Assembly: GCA_003024785.1 (NCBI GenBank)
Contig: PUQB01000005.1
Location: 391,732-455,731, forward strand
Direction: 5' to 3'
Length of the DNA: 64,000 bases
From: Selaginella tamariscina
Taxonomy: Eukaryota > Streptophyta > Lycopodiopsida > Selaginellales > Selaginellaceae
The notes beneath the pieces are model-generated. The model worked only from the letters and a program-made list of their open reading frames with translations, did not search any database and was not told the DNA's origin. How positions within the stretch are numbered: the stretch's first letter is position 1; each line of letters begins with the position of its first letter. This document shows, in pieces, positions 23,937 through 37,050 of the stretch. The translations under genes and the position numbers were made by a program.

Positions 23937-24200
23937 TTAGTTATAGAGTTTGTAGTTGAAGCAACCAGGTTTGGAATGTTTGGGTTGGACAACAAACTTG
24001 CTGCTAGTGCAAGGAGGAGGCTTAAGCTGTGGCTGCTCCTGTAATGTATCCTTGTGGGCAGCAGGTTTGGGCTTGCCAGGGGCTTCCTCCCATTGGAAAG
24101 GGACGGATGCCAAAGAAGCAGGCGAGTCCAAGAGTGACTTGGCCTTGAAAGAGTGATCCAGACTATTACCCCCGACTTCTTCTAGCCGGAGAAGCTGCAA
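23937..24200 (-). CDS. Plant-specific VPFxWEEAPGKPK protein (DUF688-like), 5' end undetermined
   Basis: An open stretch of about 87 codons ends with TAA at 23937. It carries SVPFQWEEAPGKPKP, a signature seen in a plant-specific family of unknown function (DUF688-like; many members have PFxWE-x-x-PGKPK). There is no in-frame ATG; the first codons follow a good acceptor (CACTCTTGCAG before 24188), so this is probably a last exon. A second open stretch just upstream on the same strand, about 24240-24340, contains DDEDEWVILWRVKEE and could be an earlier exon. No donor joining them was found. The C-terminal half is Pro/Lys-rich. The short length, compared with several hundred residues in the family, suggests a small member or a gene fragment. 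Confidence 0.5.
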   Translation of the reverse strand: MQLLRLEEVGGNSLDHSFKAKSLLDSPASLASVPFQWEEAPGKPKPAAHKDTLQEQPQLKPPPCTSSKFVVQPKHSKPGCFNYKLYN

Positions 24201-24380
24201 GAGTGTGAATCCTGTGCCTAATGGCTGAATACCTTGTTCACGTTGTGTTGATTTTGGCAGACCACTTATGTGTTCCTTCCTCTTTAACGCGCCACAATAT
24301 CACCCATTCGTCCTCATCATCAGTTTGTGGGGATCTTCCACATAACAATAGATACCTACTTAATTTGAACTTCATGTGTC

Positions 24381-26084
24381 TTTGGAGATTGTAATTCAAT
24401 ATTTATTTATATATATATGCCTTTGCTGCGTTATCCTGGCCATTCATCTACTAACTGATCTTACACTGCCACGTGTTTATTCCATGTGTAAATCTTAATC
24501 CACCATGGGTTGTCTCAAACATCAAATTAAATTTGTGCATGCACATTATTTCATACATATGCTACAATATTATTTAAATTGAATATTTTCAAATATGTAA
24601 ATATGTTTATATATCAATTAAGATTTTATAGTTATTTTGATATATGTGATGCAAACTTTAAAAAGAGGGTGTTATCTTTTTATTTTTAAACCTATATAGT
24701 TTGATTTTAAATATTGTATTGTATACATTATATCACATATATTATCACATTGCTAATTTTAATATTTAAATTTAAATTTTAAAATTAGCAATGAGATTTC
24801 CATCTTAAGTATTAAAATTAAAATCAAAATATTAAAATGTATATTTTAAACTTGAATTTGAGAATAATAACATTAACATCATCATGAATTTGCAATAAAT
24901 TTATTACTTTTACTTTTGTCTTAATTTCTTTCTAATTTGCTATTATATTTATTATCCTTTAAAAACTAATTTGTTGGTTAGACTTAATTCAATATTGGTG
25001 AGTTATAATTTATTAAAGTTTTAATTGGCATGCTTGATTAGAATAATCAATAAAAATACATTACAAATTTAATTATCAAAACAAAAGATTCTTTACTCAT
25101 TAAATAAAAAGATTAGCACTTAGTATCATTCCATTTTACTCGATTGAAATCACTTTGCTTAATAAGAAAGAAATGGAAGTGAGGTTGGGTTCATAAAAAT
25201 GAATTAAATAGAAAGTTAACAAGAGGTTGATACATACTACAAAATATGCATTTAGTTCTTTTTAAAACATCACAACATCATGTTGTTAACGAGTATGTTA
25301 GTTATTATCTTTAAAATTTAATTTTTTTATAGGCACACATTTGTTCAATTATTCTTCAAATTTAATCTTTGCCTAGGCACACATTTGTTCGAAAAAACTA
25401 ATGATTAAAGTATTACTCTAGCCATCTTATTCATGATAACACACTTAACTTGTGAGCATTGTGTGAATACAAGCTATAAGTGTGAGTGTGTTCTTGTGAG
25501 TTTAGTTCTTGATATTGACTCATATAACAAAAGAGGTTATTTCTAAAGTTTGCATTGGCATTGAATAAAAACCTGATATCACTTTACATCAATAAGACTA
25601 ATTTATATGTATTTACATAAAATTTGATTTTGTGAAACTATCACCTTTAGGAACAACTTATTCAATGATTATAAGATTTAATTTAAATTGATGCATGTGA
25701 GCATTCTTGAAAATTGCAATTCATATGAACATATTAAATGGCATGTTTTTTTAAAGGATGCTTAAGAAAATATAAATCGTGTATTTAACTCTTGTAAATT
25801 TTTTTTATATAAATTTTTATGTTATCTTTAAATATCAAAAGTAATATTGTAATTAATAAATAAACAAATTAAATTGCAAGATTAATATGTCATTCCTTTT
25901 TGTCTTATAAATAAATTCCTAACTAAATTCAATTACAGAAACATGAAGTTTTTAATGTCAAATAAGTTAAATTTGTTTTTAAACTTGTCTTAACAAGATT
26001 TGTTTTGAAAATTCTCTTTCAACTATAGTAAATTAATAGGAATCGCCATAAAAATACTCTAAAGCTTCATTAATATAAGAAAAT
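24381..26084. other. AT-rich spacer, no gene seen
   Basis: Very AT-rich. There is a short tandem echo near 25325-25395, where GGCACACATTTGTTC occurs twice about 56 bp apart. No coding frame of note. Confidence 0.65.
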
Positions 26085-26089
26085 ATAAT

Positions 26090-27751
26090 TGTCAGAGTTT
26101 AAACCCAAAGGGCCAACACGTGGCAACACGTGGCTGCCAGGTGGCCATTCGGCATCATCACCCTGTGTGAGCAACGCTAAGTTTTCCAGAACAACCCCAA
26201 CGACCCTTAGGGTTAGACTCTAATGCCCAAGTGGACAGGAGACTTAGGGTTTAGCCTAAGTCTCCCTAGAATGTCTGCCCCCAAAACCCTTGAGGATAAC
26301 CCTAGTTGACTTAGAGTCTTGCCCTAGAAGACCTAGACAGGCTCATGCCCTAACCCTCATCAAGGAGACATGTGTTCCACACATACCCCATGACAGAGCT
26401 AAGGCATCGTCATTACCCTTTAAGGAATCACCTTCATCCGGGAGTACAACCCTTTAGGGTGACAAGGGGTACCCTAAACCAGACTAACCCCTAAGGGTTT
26501 GAGTGGCCAAGTATCACCCTAGACCTAGGCTAGTACTTGTGAGGACACGAGTGTTCTGCTAAGCAAACTCCTAAGGCTAGGTTTGGGATAACCCTAAGCA
26601 CATGACCTTGTGAGTGCCTCACGAAAGGGCTCCTACTAACACGCTTAGGTTGTTCAACCCTTGAATTCCAAGGAGAACACTCCCTAGCCAAGTGTGCCAA
26701 AGCACACTTGGTTATGAGACCTAACCTCCCTTAAGCGAATGCCCAAGGCTTAGCACTCTAGTGCAAGCACAAGCATGTCTGTTTCCTAAAGTATCCAACC
26801 CTTGGCGACAAGCCTATGACATAACCCCAAAGGGCGTGCCTCGGGCATTGTACCATGTGACGTTTAGCCCAGTGTCAATCTTCATGTGACACTGCCTTTC
26901 CCGATGTGGGCTATCATACCATAGCCCTTAGATTCAAGAGTTGCACCAAGTGCCACAAACGTGGCTCCTAAATGCCAATCTAGAACCCCTTAGTGAACCC
27001 TCAGGAACTGATAATGTGAACCTGTCAAACAAGATCCCACGCCCACAGTTGGACAAGGACACGGATGTGCCTTGCTTGGCCGTGAATGCTAACCTAGCTT
27101 GCATGGAGGAGGAGGCTGGAGACACCTTTACCTCTACCTCTTGGAACGTGCATTCTCAAAGACTCCCAGGCATGGATTCGCCAACGTTAAGGGTAAGCTA
27201 CCCCGAAGGTGGGACGTACCCCTAGTAACTGGAAGTTAGGGCGGCACAACAGAGGGTTGTGCCTTGACGACACTAGCTAGAGCTTGCACCGGGAGAAGAG
27301 TAACGAGCTCAGTCATGAACCCAGGAACCCTCACTCCATAATACTACCTTATTTATGTGACAAAGCCCCCCCCCCGTTTTCCTATTTACATAAGTGACTA
27401 GCACTGAAATCTCATTTCCAGAGGGAACATACTTGTGAGTTATCCATCGACCCTAAACCCTAACCTGTCAAACCTGGGGGTATTTCTAAGCATATCCGAC
27501 ATGCCGAACTCACCGGAACTAGCCATTAATCCAACCGGGACACGGAAAACGAGGTAAGAGTTTTCTAGAAGGTAAGTGCTACCTTCGCTTAGAGTTTCTC
27601 GCGATATCTAAGGACAGCCGGCCGGACTATCCTAACCCTAAGTGCACTAAGCGGGCTGTTTCTCACTACATCTAGGGCTTGTCAACATAGTACAGTAGGT
27701 AACAACAGTCAACGTCCAAAGTAAAGAGGAGTCATAGTAAAAACTATGACA
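26090..27751 (-). repeat. 3' LTR of LARD 1
   Basis: 1662 bp, TG...CA on the + strand as TGTCAGAG...CTATGACA. Contains a C10 run at 27366-27375 (the G tract on the element strand). Confidence 0.95.
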
Positions 27752-30700
27752 CACTCCCCGCCTTTGAAAATGTCAACGTCCTCGTTGACGTCCAACTCCA
27801 AGACTAGATAATGTTAGAGAAAATTAACCAAAACTAACATATCACTCTATGCGGAGTCAGCCAAAAGTTCACATAAGTTTTATTACCCCCTTGCATTACG
27901 CGAAACCAAGTACTTCAGAACCGTCGTTCACTGAGTCGTAAACCCAGCTGCCGGAGGCACCACCTGCGACATGAAGTCACTTGGAGACCTTTTGCACGTC
28001 TGCAAAGTCTGTCACCCGACGCACACAACACTGGTTAATTTCTTTACTTAACTAGAATTTATATTGGAGGCCTCTAGTTAGTGTTGTTGCCGGCCCCTTG
28101 GTTAACAAGAAATAAAGACTTGCTTTATTCCTTAATATTAAATGCTGTTGACGACCTTGTCGTCTAACACACAACAAGCACTTCTCAAATGCTTGACCAA
28201 ACACCTTCGCATTTCTTTTGATTTTCCAATGGTCCCACATCTCCATATGTTACGATATTATAGCTTACATCTCTGCATCCCTCGGTGTTTCTCATTACCC
28301 CTTTTCATAAGGGTCTGCTACTATACCTATCTCTCATTAGTATATAGCTACGCCAGACTAAGTATGAGACTTTTATCGGAATCAAGCTCTTTTCCGATAT
28401 AAGAGTACAAGTCGTAAAACCCTGTTCTTTGTAAACATGTCAATCTGGCCAGAGGCGATCACAGAGGCGCATGGCTGTACACATGTATACAACAAGGTCT
28501 TGCCAATCTACCAACTGCCATTCACTTGGTGTGTTATTAACATAAATTTATTCCCGATAGGAATCAAATTCAGTCAAATCCGAACCAAGTGTGATAGCCT
28601 TACCATTTGTCCTTTGCTCTTTCATAACACCGACCAGGGACCAGATAAGCTAACATACCTTTCTTACAAACTAATGTGGAAACCAGGAAATTCAACCCAT
28701 CTCTAGTGCCTCAAACAATCTTTAGATAACACGTTCTTAATAACACTCTCATTGTACTCATTCCCCAAAGAGCACATATACTAGATGCCATTCAATAATT
28801 CCTAACTCCTTATCGTACTAAGTTCAAAATACCAAATTTTAGAACTTAGTTTCCACGATAAGAGTCTTCTGAACTCGTAATACTGCACGCCTCCATAACA
28901 TTATATTTATTTCCAACTTTAAATTGATTTGTAAATGTTTCTCAACACTATACCGAAGTATAGTATTTTCACTAATTCAAGCAATTAGTGTTTTGATAAA
29001 CATCTTTTTAAACTAATCCTTATTCCATAAATAGTTTAATTTCGATATTGATACTCTTGAATGGATAATGATCGTTTTAACGTTCAAATCCTAAGTTTAT
29101 CAACTAGTTGTTATACTAGCGGATATAAACTTACAATCATATCAATTTATCAAAATGCTACAACTATAATATAGACATGGTCTTAGTTTACATGAACCGA
29201 ACTTGAGTTTTTAGATGGACAATAAATGTTATGACAGTATTCCGAGGAACTTGTTCAGAGACTAAGAGGAATCATGAACTAGTGTCTGGTTCATCTAATT
29301 GATTTAGTAAGATATCAACCTCCACATAAATGTTATCATAACACTGAAGTGTTATATCAACTTCATGTTTTAGTCATACCTTATAATTCAATAGATCTCC
29401 CCAAACATGAATAAAATATCTAGTTCAATACATTGAACTAAGATACATTATTCTAGACACCTAGCAATCCAGAAAGTATCACATTGCCCCTCAAGCAATG
29501 TATTGAGAAATGTCTCATTTCTCAACTAACTTGAAAACACGTTTCAAGTTATAACACTAAGGTAGTGCCTTACCAAAGTGTCAGACTCAAATCCACTTGA
29601 GTCTTTATATTATATGATTACGGCCACCTCATGTGATCATAACCAAGTTTGATATTGAGCGCTCCAAACTCAATATTGAAGAGATATCATACCATACTTT
29701 GACAAGTCATTTATAACCAATCTTGAAAAGATTGTCACAAATTCTGCCAAAGTTTAGAATATAAATATCTCAACAGATGAGGTGATAGGAAACCTCATAT
29801 TCTCGAACCGGATATTGGACGAACCTTGAACTACAATCATCAAGAAGGGACACCATCTTCTTGAGCTAATCCCGCTACACAATATCATACTTACAAGAAT
29901 ATTGAACCAACTCAAGGAACACCATCAAACCTTGAGATAGAACTAACAACTAACCCAAGGAATACAATCAAACCTTGAGTCAAGAATAGTTCTATTTTTC
30001 AATATTCCGAAAGATTGAAGATACATACTTTATTTGTTCTTTAAGTGCCCACATTTGCGACCATGATGCAGAGTCAAGAAACCGTCTTTTGAATAATCGT
30101 ATTCGACTCTAAAATGAAATTGATATTGAAAATCAATATCAACTTCTAATTCTCATCGAACACCGACTCTTGAGGAGGTACATGCACTTAAACCTCCAAT
30201 GGAAATCCGACTATTACTAGCTCATTGGTAATTCTCAACATAAGTTATCAAACTTAGCAAGTTTCCTTACTTAGTCGATAAACAAAGTGAAAATCCCAAA
30301 TCATGCTCTTCTTAACCAAGGAATCACCCTTGTTCAAGAACTTCTCCCACATTGCAAACAACGTTACAGTTTCAAGATTAAAGAGTTAACAATGAAAATG
30401 CACAAGTGTGCGCCGAACGCCTTCACTATGCAAGTTCTTATAAACTAAAATGTAAACGTATGTTTCCAACATTACTCTTTCTGATAGATCATGCCATCTA
30501 TCCCAAAACTTGTATCGAAATAAACCGAAACCCTCAAGCTATTATCCTATCTCTCATGATCCCATATGAGAATTTCATAATCAAGTTAGTGAGCTAGCTA
30601 ACTTGAATACAGAGTGCGCGCTTACAACTAACTAAGGTTTCATTTATATTGTTCAAATTAAGGACTTGAACTTAGTAAACTATTCACCTAATGTTACTTG

Positions 30701-31439
30701 TAGCTAGCGTCATCAAAATATTGCAACATCGACAATACTTTGACTACATTGGATCTTCAACCCATTGCTTAACATATTTATCATATGTTAATATTTGACA
30801 TTCCGTTGTATTATAAGTTCATCATAGTCTGCTTCTAGAGTTACACTCTCGGAAACATGCACTATAATGAGAGCTTATTTTACACTTTGTCAATGTAGTG
30901 TTCCTCTTATGTTTGAATATGCCCCTTTTCCGAAGTCAAAGACACATTTGAACATAAGTCTTTCCCCATTTGAACACTATTGCCACAAGCCAAAACTCAA
31001 AGACACTTGTTTTCAAATCATGTGTTATCCCAAATTCAAACACCTTAAAGAAAAAGAAAAATTTTCAATAATGTAACTTAGCATATCACATGATCCACTT
31101 CACAAGACTTAGTTTGTAAGCCAGAACAAACTAACACCACGTCTTGTGGAAACATATGGTAAAGTAACCTGGACAACCTTAAGGTCAAGTAACCTAGAGA
31201 AAACGTAACCTGGCATGCAACTTGGAAGTTGCCTTCCGAGTGCTACCTTCGACATTGGAGTCCATAACCCACACCCACTTATTAAGTAGATGTTCTTTGA
31301 AGAGTTATAGATCTCAGGACCAACTCTCCGTGCAGAATTCAGACGTTAGCCGAAAGTGATAAAGTACTTCAAAAATTTAGAACTAACTAAACCCTGAAAC
31401 ACACTACAACTTTAGGCAGTCCTGCTGACCGCAGAGAAT
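27752..31439 (-). other. Non-coding internal region of LARD 1
   Basis: No frame above about 90 codons and no retroelement domain. Homologous to 43936-47430 in LARD 2, but small indels between the two show that no reading frame is shared. Several frames of 60-90 codons here (for instance 28142-28402 and 28437-28706) are therefore not supported as genes. Confidence 0.8.
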
Positions 31440-31454
31440 GGCTCCGATACCAAT
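31440..31454 (-). other. tRNA-iMet primer-binding site of LARD 1
   Basis: Minus strand reads ATTGGTATCGGAGCC directly after the LTR; 11 of 12 bases agree with TGGTATCAGAGC. Confidence 0.85.
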
Positions 31455-33167
31455 TGTCAGAGTTTTAACCCAAAGGGCCAACACGTGGCAACACGTGGCT
31501 GCCAGGTGGCCATTCGGCGTCATCACCCTGTGTGAGCAACGCTAAGTTTCCCAGAACAACCCCAACGACCCCTAGGGTTAGACTCTAATGCCCAAGTGGA
31601 CAGGAGACTTAGGGTTTAGCCTAAGTCTCCCTAGAATGTCTGCCCCCAAAACCCTTGAGGGATAACCCTAGTTGACTTAGGGTTTAGCCTAAGTCTCCCT
31701 AGAGTGTCTACCCCCAAAACCCTTGAGGGATAACCCTAGTTGACTTAGGGTCTTGCCCTAGAAGACCTAGACAGGCTCATGCCCTAACCCCATCAAAGAC
31801 GTGTGTTCCACACATACCCCATGACAGAGCTAAGGCATCGTCACTTACCCCTTGAGGAATCACCCTCATCCGGGAGTACAACCCCTTTAGGGCGACAAGG
31901 GTACCCTGAACCACGACTAACCCCTAAGGGTTTGAGTGGCCAAGTCATACCCTAGACCTAGGTTTAGTACTTAGTGAGGACATGAGTGTTCTGCTAAGCA
32001 AACTCCCTAAGGCTAGGTTTGGATAACCCTAAGCACATGACCTTGAGTGCCTCACAAAGGCCTGCTAACAGCTTAGGTTGTTCAACCCTTGAATTCCAAG
32101 GAGAACACTCCCCTAGCCAAGTGTGCCAAAGTACACCTGGTTATGAGACCTAACCTCCCTTGAGCGAATGCCCAAGGCTTAGCACTCTAGTGCAAGCACA
32201 AGCATGTCTGTTTCTAAAGTATCCAACACTGGGCTAAACGTCACATGGTACATGCCCGAGGCATGCCCTTTGGGTTATGTCATAGGCTTGTCGCCAAGGG
32301 GTCACATCTTCATGTGACACTGCCTTTCCCGATGTGGCTATCATACCATAGTCCTTAGATTCAAGAGTTGCACAAGTGCCACAAAACATGGCTCTTAAAT
32401 GCTAACTCTAGAACCCCTTAGTGAACCCTCAGGAACTGGTAATGTGAACCTGTCAAACAAGATCCCACGCCCACAGTTGAACAAGGACACGGATGTGCCT
32501 TGCTTGGCCGTGAATGCTACACTAGCTTGACATGGAGGAGCTGGAGACAAGCCTTTACCTTTACCTCTTGGAATGTGCATTCTCACAAGACCTCCAGCAG
32601 GATTCGTCAACGTTAAGGGTAGCTACCCCGAAGGTGGATGTACCCCTACAATTGGAAGTTAGGGCGGCACAACAGAGGGTTGTGCCTTGACGACACAAGC
32701 TAGAGCTTGCACCGGGAGAAATAACAGCTCAGTTATGACCCTAGGAACCCTCACTCCTATATACTACCTTATTTATGTGACAGAGGCGCCCCCCCCTGTT
32801 TTCCTGTTTACATAAGTGGGCTAGCACTGAAATCTCATTCCAGAGGAACATACTTGGTGAGTTATCCATCAACCCCTAAACCCTAACCTGTCAAACCTGG
32901 GGTATTTTTAAGCATATCCGACATGCAGAACTCACCGAACTAGCCATTAATCCAACCGGGACGGAAAACGAGGTAAGTTTCTAGAAGGTAAGTGCTACTT
33001 CGCTTAGAGTTTCTCGCGATATCTAAGGACAGTCGGCCGAACTATCCTAAACACCTAAGTGCACTAAGCAGGGCTTTTCTCACTACATCTAGGACTTATC
33101 AACATAATACAGTAGTAACAACAGTCAACGTCCAAAGTAAAGAGGAGTCATAATAAAAACTATGACA
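31455..33167 (-). repeat. 5' LTR of LARD 1
   Basis: 1713 bp. Relative to the left LTR it carries a tandem duplication of about 63 bp near 31677-31740 and an inverted segment of about 77 bp near 32227-32303. Confidence 0.95.
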
Positions 33168-33172
33168 ATAAT

Positions 33173-36100
33173 CATCATTCTTACAAACATTTCAGCAATC
33201 TCAAAACCAAATTTTCAAATTTTTTTTTGCATATATGTAAGTAAAAAAATCAATTCTCCTAACATACTTCTCTATTTATAAAAGTTCCAAATGTTTGTCA
33301 GAAAATGTTAATCATGGTTCTTCAACTCAAGAACAAACTTTAAAATGTTTAAGACTAAATAGTTTTATAACATTAAATAAAGATTTATCATTTGTTTAAT
33401 CTTCTTTTAGATTTTGAATGATTTTCTCAATTACTTACTTTTTCAATGTCATATAATTAACAAAAGTGCATGTGTGCTTAAAAATTTCAAGTAGCATGTA
33501 TCTTAACTTATGTTTGTGCCATTCTTAGTAATGTCTTTAAAGACATTTTTCATCCATAGTGGATTCAACAAACTTATATATATATTTTTTATGTATTGTG
33601 TCCGTTAAAAACTTATTCCTTTAAGTTTCTAATTGGCAATTTAACATAAAAATTTGCTTATGTTTAAGATATTTATTATTTTAATAAAACTCAATACAAG
33701 GCATATATGGATTCTAAAGAGTGGGCATTATTTTCCCAGCTCTTTCAATAACACCTCTTAACAACTATCTAATACATGAACATGGACATACTTTTCTGAG
33801 GCACATGACAACCAGTCTCAACAAGCTTAAAATCATTTAATCTCTTTTTTAAAATATGAAGCCAAGAATATATAGTTCTACACTAATTATTAATTGCTCT
33901 TAATTATGGAAATGCTTGCGCAACTAGACAATTGCCAAGTTGCAATATAATGCACAAAGTACAAATGTGGTAAATATGCTTTTAATAAAGCTACAAAGTT
34001 TCTAATTTCATGATGCCTTACATGGAAGTACACCATCCATACTAATCCACTGATTTTTGTATTTAACCTAATTTCCATTATTATCTTCCAAATTGCATAT
34101 TTTGACTTTGTTGTGCCATCTTTTATTTAAGCAACTTAACAAACAATACCATGTAAACTATTTAAACCTTATTTTTGTTATCATTCAAGATAATAAAAAT
34201 CAAGGTAAATTCTTTACATTCATAATAGTTGGTTCCAAAGAACTTGTTTAATGACCTTAAGAACTCCATAGTAAAAGTCCTATTCAAGTAAGTGTTATAA
34301 TATGGAGTGTTAGGCATATTAGCCACTTCTTGAACAATGATGTATTAGCAAATTTGTTCATATATCCTTTGGCAATTTTAACAATAAAATACAAGTTTCA
34401 CATGACATTCCATAAGGTTTGAGATGTTAAGGTTAAACCTCGAACCTTATGAAACTGTCATGCCTTTGGTAAACCTTATCATTTCAAATTTCTATGGTTC
34501 TAGTGCCAACTATCTTATTATTCCAAAGAAGATAAACTTTATTACCAATATTAAACATATTGATTTGCACATAAATATTTGTTATTTATGATATTTGTTT
34601 ATACAATATGTAATAAAATTTGAATCGAGAATGCTTAATTTATATGTGTGTGCAATGACATATAATTATGTAGAGGGATAACTCTCATACTTGATTAAGA
34701 CAAGTGGCGGCGCATTAATCTCACCACCCTTTTTTGCCTCCTAAAATGATGAGTGGGAATCCTACTCACAATCTCTAAAATGGAAATGGGTGACGAGATT
34801 ACACCAATGTTTCCCCGCCTCCTAAAATGGTGAGTGGGATTAATCTTGTATATACTCTATGACCACCACCACTTCCCCGTCTTAAAGAGTTACGAACATG
34901 ATTAATTTCGCTAACCATTTAGAAGGCAAAGAAGTACTAGACATATCAATCCCATGACTCCTTCCCCATCTTAAAGAGTTGTGGGCATGATTAATCCCAC
35001 CCACCATTTTAGGAGCGGGAAGGGGTGATGAGATTAATCCTGTCAAATTATTGAAAATTCTCTGAGATTTTGGTTAATTAAGAATTTTAAGTAAAAAGGA
35101 TGTGTAAATGGGATAAATCTTTACCAAATTCTAATATAACCTAATGAATTCCTAAACCCTAGAGTAATATGCATTTAGAAAGAGATATAAATTTATTTAT
35201 GTAAATCTTAAATTTCTATTTTGAGAGAGTGAAAGAAGTGAATCTTTACAAGTAGTTTTAAATTTATTTTAAACTCACTTGTAAATAACACAAGGAGCAC
35301 TGTGCTTTTTTATAAATGATAACACCCAATTTAGTGTCAAACACTATTCAGAAAAGAGGGATTTGAAGAATGAAAATGATACAAATAATGAAACTCTTAT
35401 GAGAAATTCAGATTTAGATTTGAGTGGGAAATTAAAAACATTTTTAAATTTACATGTTAACTTGATAATACTTATGTTCGAATTTCACATTTTTGACATT
35501 TTGATATGATAAAGAAATTTAAGATGAGTTAACATAAGTGATTAACTTTTTGACAATATTGCACACGATTCCAATGTTTTTTAAAATTACATTTAATGCA
35601 TTTAACATTAGCAAGTGATTTAAGTTATATAATTATATGAAATTCAAGTAATTATTTTACATTTGTTTATCTGTTGATGTACAATGAGATATATATTTAT
35701 ACAATATACAATAAAATCTAAATCAAGGGTGCTTAATTTATATGCATGTGCAATAACATATAATTATATATAAGGATTGATTCTCATGCTTGATTAAGAC
35801 AAATGATGGCGGGATTAATCCCACCACCCCTTTTCCGCCTCCTAGAATGGTGAGCAGGATTAATCTCACTGACCATTTTAAAAAGCATGAAAGCATTGGT
35901 TAGATTAATCCCATCAAACAATAGAGAACTCTCTAAGATTTTGGCTAATTGAGAATTTAAATAAAGGGGATGTGTGAACATGATAAATTCTAGTGCAATC
36001 CTAATGGATTCCTAAAATGCATTTAGAGAGAAATATCAATTTGTTTATGTAAACCCTAAATTTTGATTTTGAGAGTGTAAGAGAGTGAGTCTTTATAAGT

Positions 36101-37045
36101 AATTTTAAATTTGTTTATAATACTTATAAACAGCAAAAGGGGCGTCGTGCTTTCCTGTAAATGATAGCACCCATTTAGTATTACTTATGATATAAATATT
36201 ATTCAGGAAAGAGAAGATTTTAAGAAAGAAATGATAAAAATGAAGAAACTGTTGTGAGAAATGCAAATTTGAATGGGAAATTAAAAGCGTTTTTAAATTT
36301 ACATGTTAGATTAATAATACTTATGTTAGAATTTTAAATTTTTGATATAAGAAATTTAAAATGAGTTGACACAAATGACTAACTCTTTGACAATATTGCA
36401 CATGATTCCAATGTAAATTCAAGTAATTATTTTACATTTGTTTATAATAAGATTTTCTTAATTATTTTTCTTATATTCTAAGAATATTCCAATATTAAAT
36501 TAGTATAAATTATTATAACTAAATATAACTATATAATAGATAATATATATTATTATGTATCATTTAAATATGTTCATAGTGTGTATATTAATATAATTTT
36601 CATATGTGTGTGTATGTATATGTAAATTCTTTATTGTATCTACATATGTGTGTAAAAGAAAAAGCAATTGTACATAAGTCTTACAAACTAAAAAGCTCAA
36701 TTCAAACTCTTACAAAGGCATTTTTGGTAATGCATTAGCATTTACACATAACACACACAAAACATTCATACACATGCATACACACACATAATATAATAGA
36801 CTATCACAAGACACACATAATATGCACACACATACATGCACATCACAAACACATATTGGACACTAAAACAGCCATATACAAACTCACACACACACACATA
36901 TAATACCGAACTTCCACGTGCACACAACATATGCATTAAAAGCACTCATAATACACATGTCGATGAGTGTGTCACGATATAAATGATGTTTAGGGTCTAG
37001 GGTCTAGCATCTAGCTTTGCATGTAAGGTTTAAGGTTTAAACCCC
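33173..37045. other. AT-rich spacer with an imperfect two-unit duplication
   Basis: No gene seen. 34590-35680 and 35690-36445 are similar units. Both contain TTGATTAAGACAA followed by a GATTAATC-rich block, then a conserved AT-rich tail ending in TTGACAATATTGCAC. CA/TA-rich microsatellite-like DNA fills 36580-36910. Short GGGTCTAGGGTCTAG and GTTTAAGG words precede element B. Confidence 0.65.
34590..36445. repeat. Tandem duplication, two ~0.8-1.1-kb units
   Basis: Unit 1 is about 34590-35680, unit 2 about 35690-36445. Shared landmarks in the same order: TATACAATAT, CAAT(G/A)ACATATAATTAT, CTTGATTAAGACAA, TTCCGCCTCCTA-like blocks with GGATTAATC, GAGAGTG..AG, TTGACAATATTGCAC and AATTCAAGTAATTATTTTAC. 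Units differ by many substitutions and indels, so the duplication is old. Confidence 0.75.
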
Positions 37046-37050
37046 AAACC

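Larger units (their letters stand above)
26090..33167 (-). mobile_element. LARD 1: large non-coding LTR retrotransposon
   Basis: Two direct LTRs (26090-27751 and 31455-33167) flank 3.7 kb without coding capacity. Perfect 5-bp target duplication ATAAT at 26085-26089 and 33168-33172. On the minus strand the right LTR is followed by ATTGGTATCGGAGCC, an initiator-tRNA-Met primer site; AAAGGCGGGGAGTG, a polypurine tract, precedes the left LTR. So the ends needed for reverse transcription are present while gag and pol are absent. This is the definition of a LARD. The internal region aligns along its length with that of LARD 2. The LTRs differ by small indels, one tandem duplication and one local inversion, so it is not a very recent insertion. 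Confidence 0.93.

Noticed and set aside
28142-28706. Two open frames of 86-89 codons inside LARD 1
   Set aside because: Not conserved in LARD 2 because of indels; no recognisable domain.
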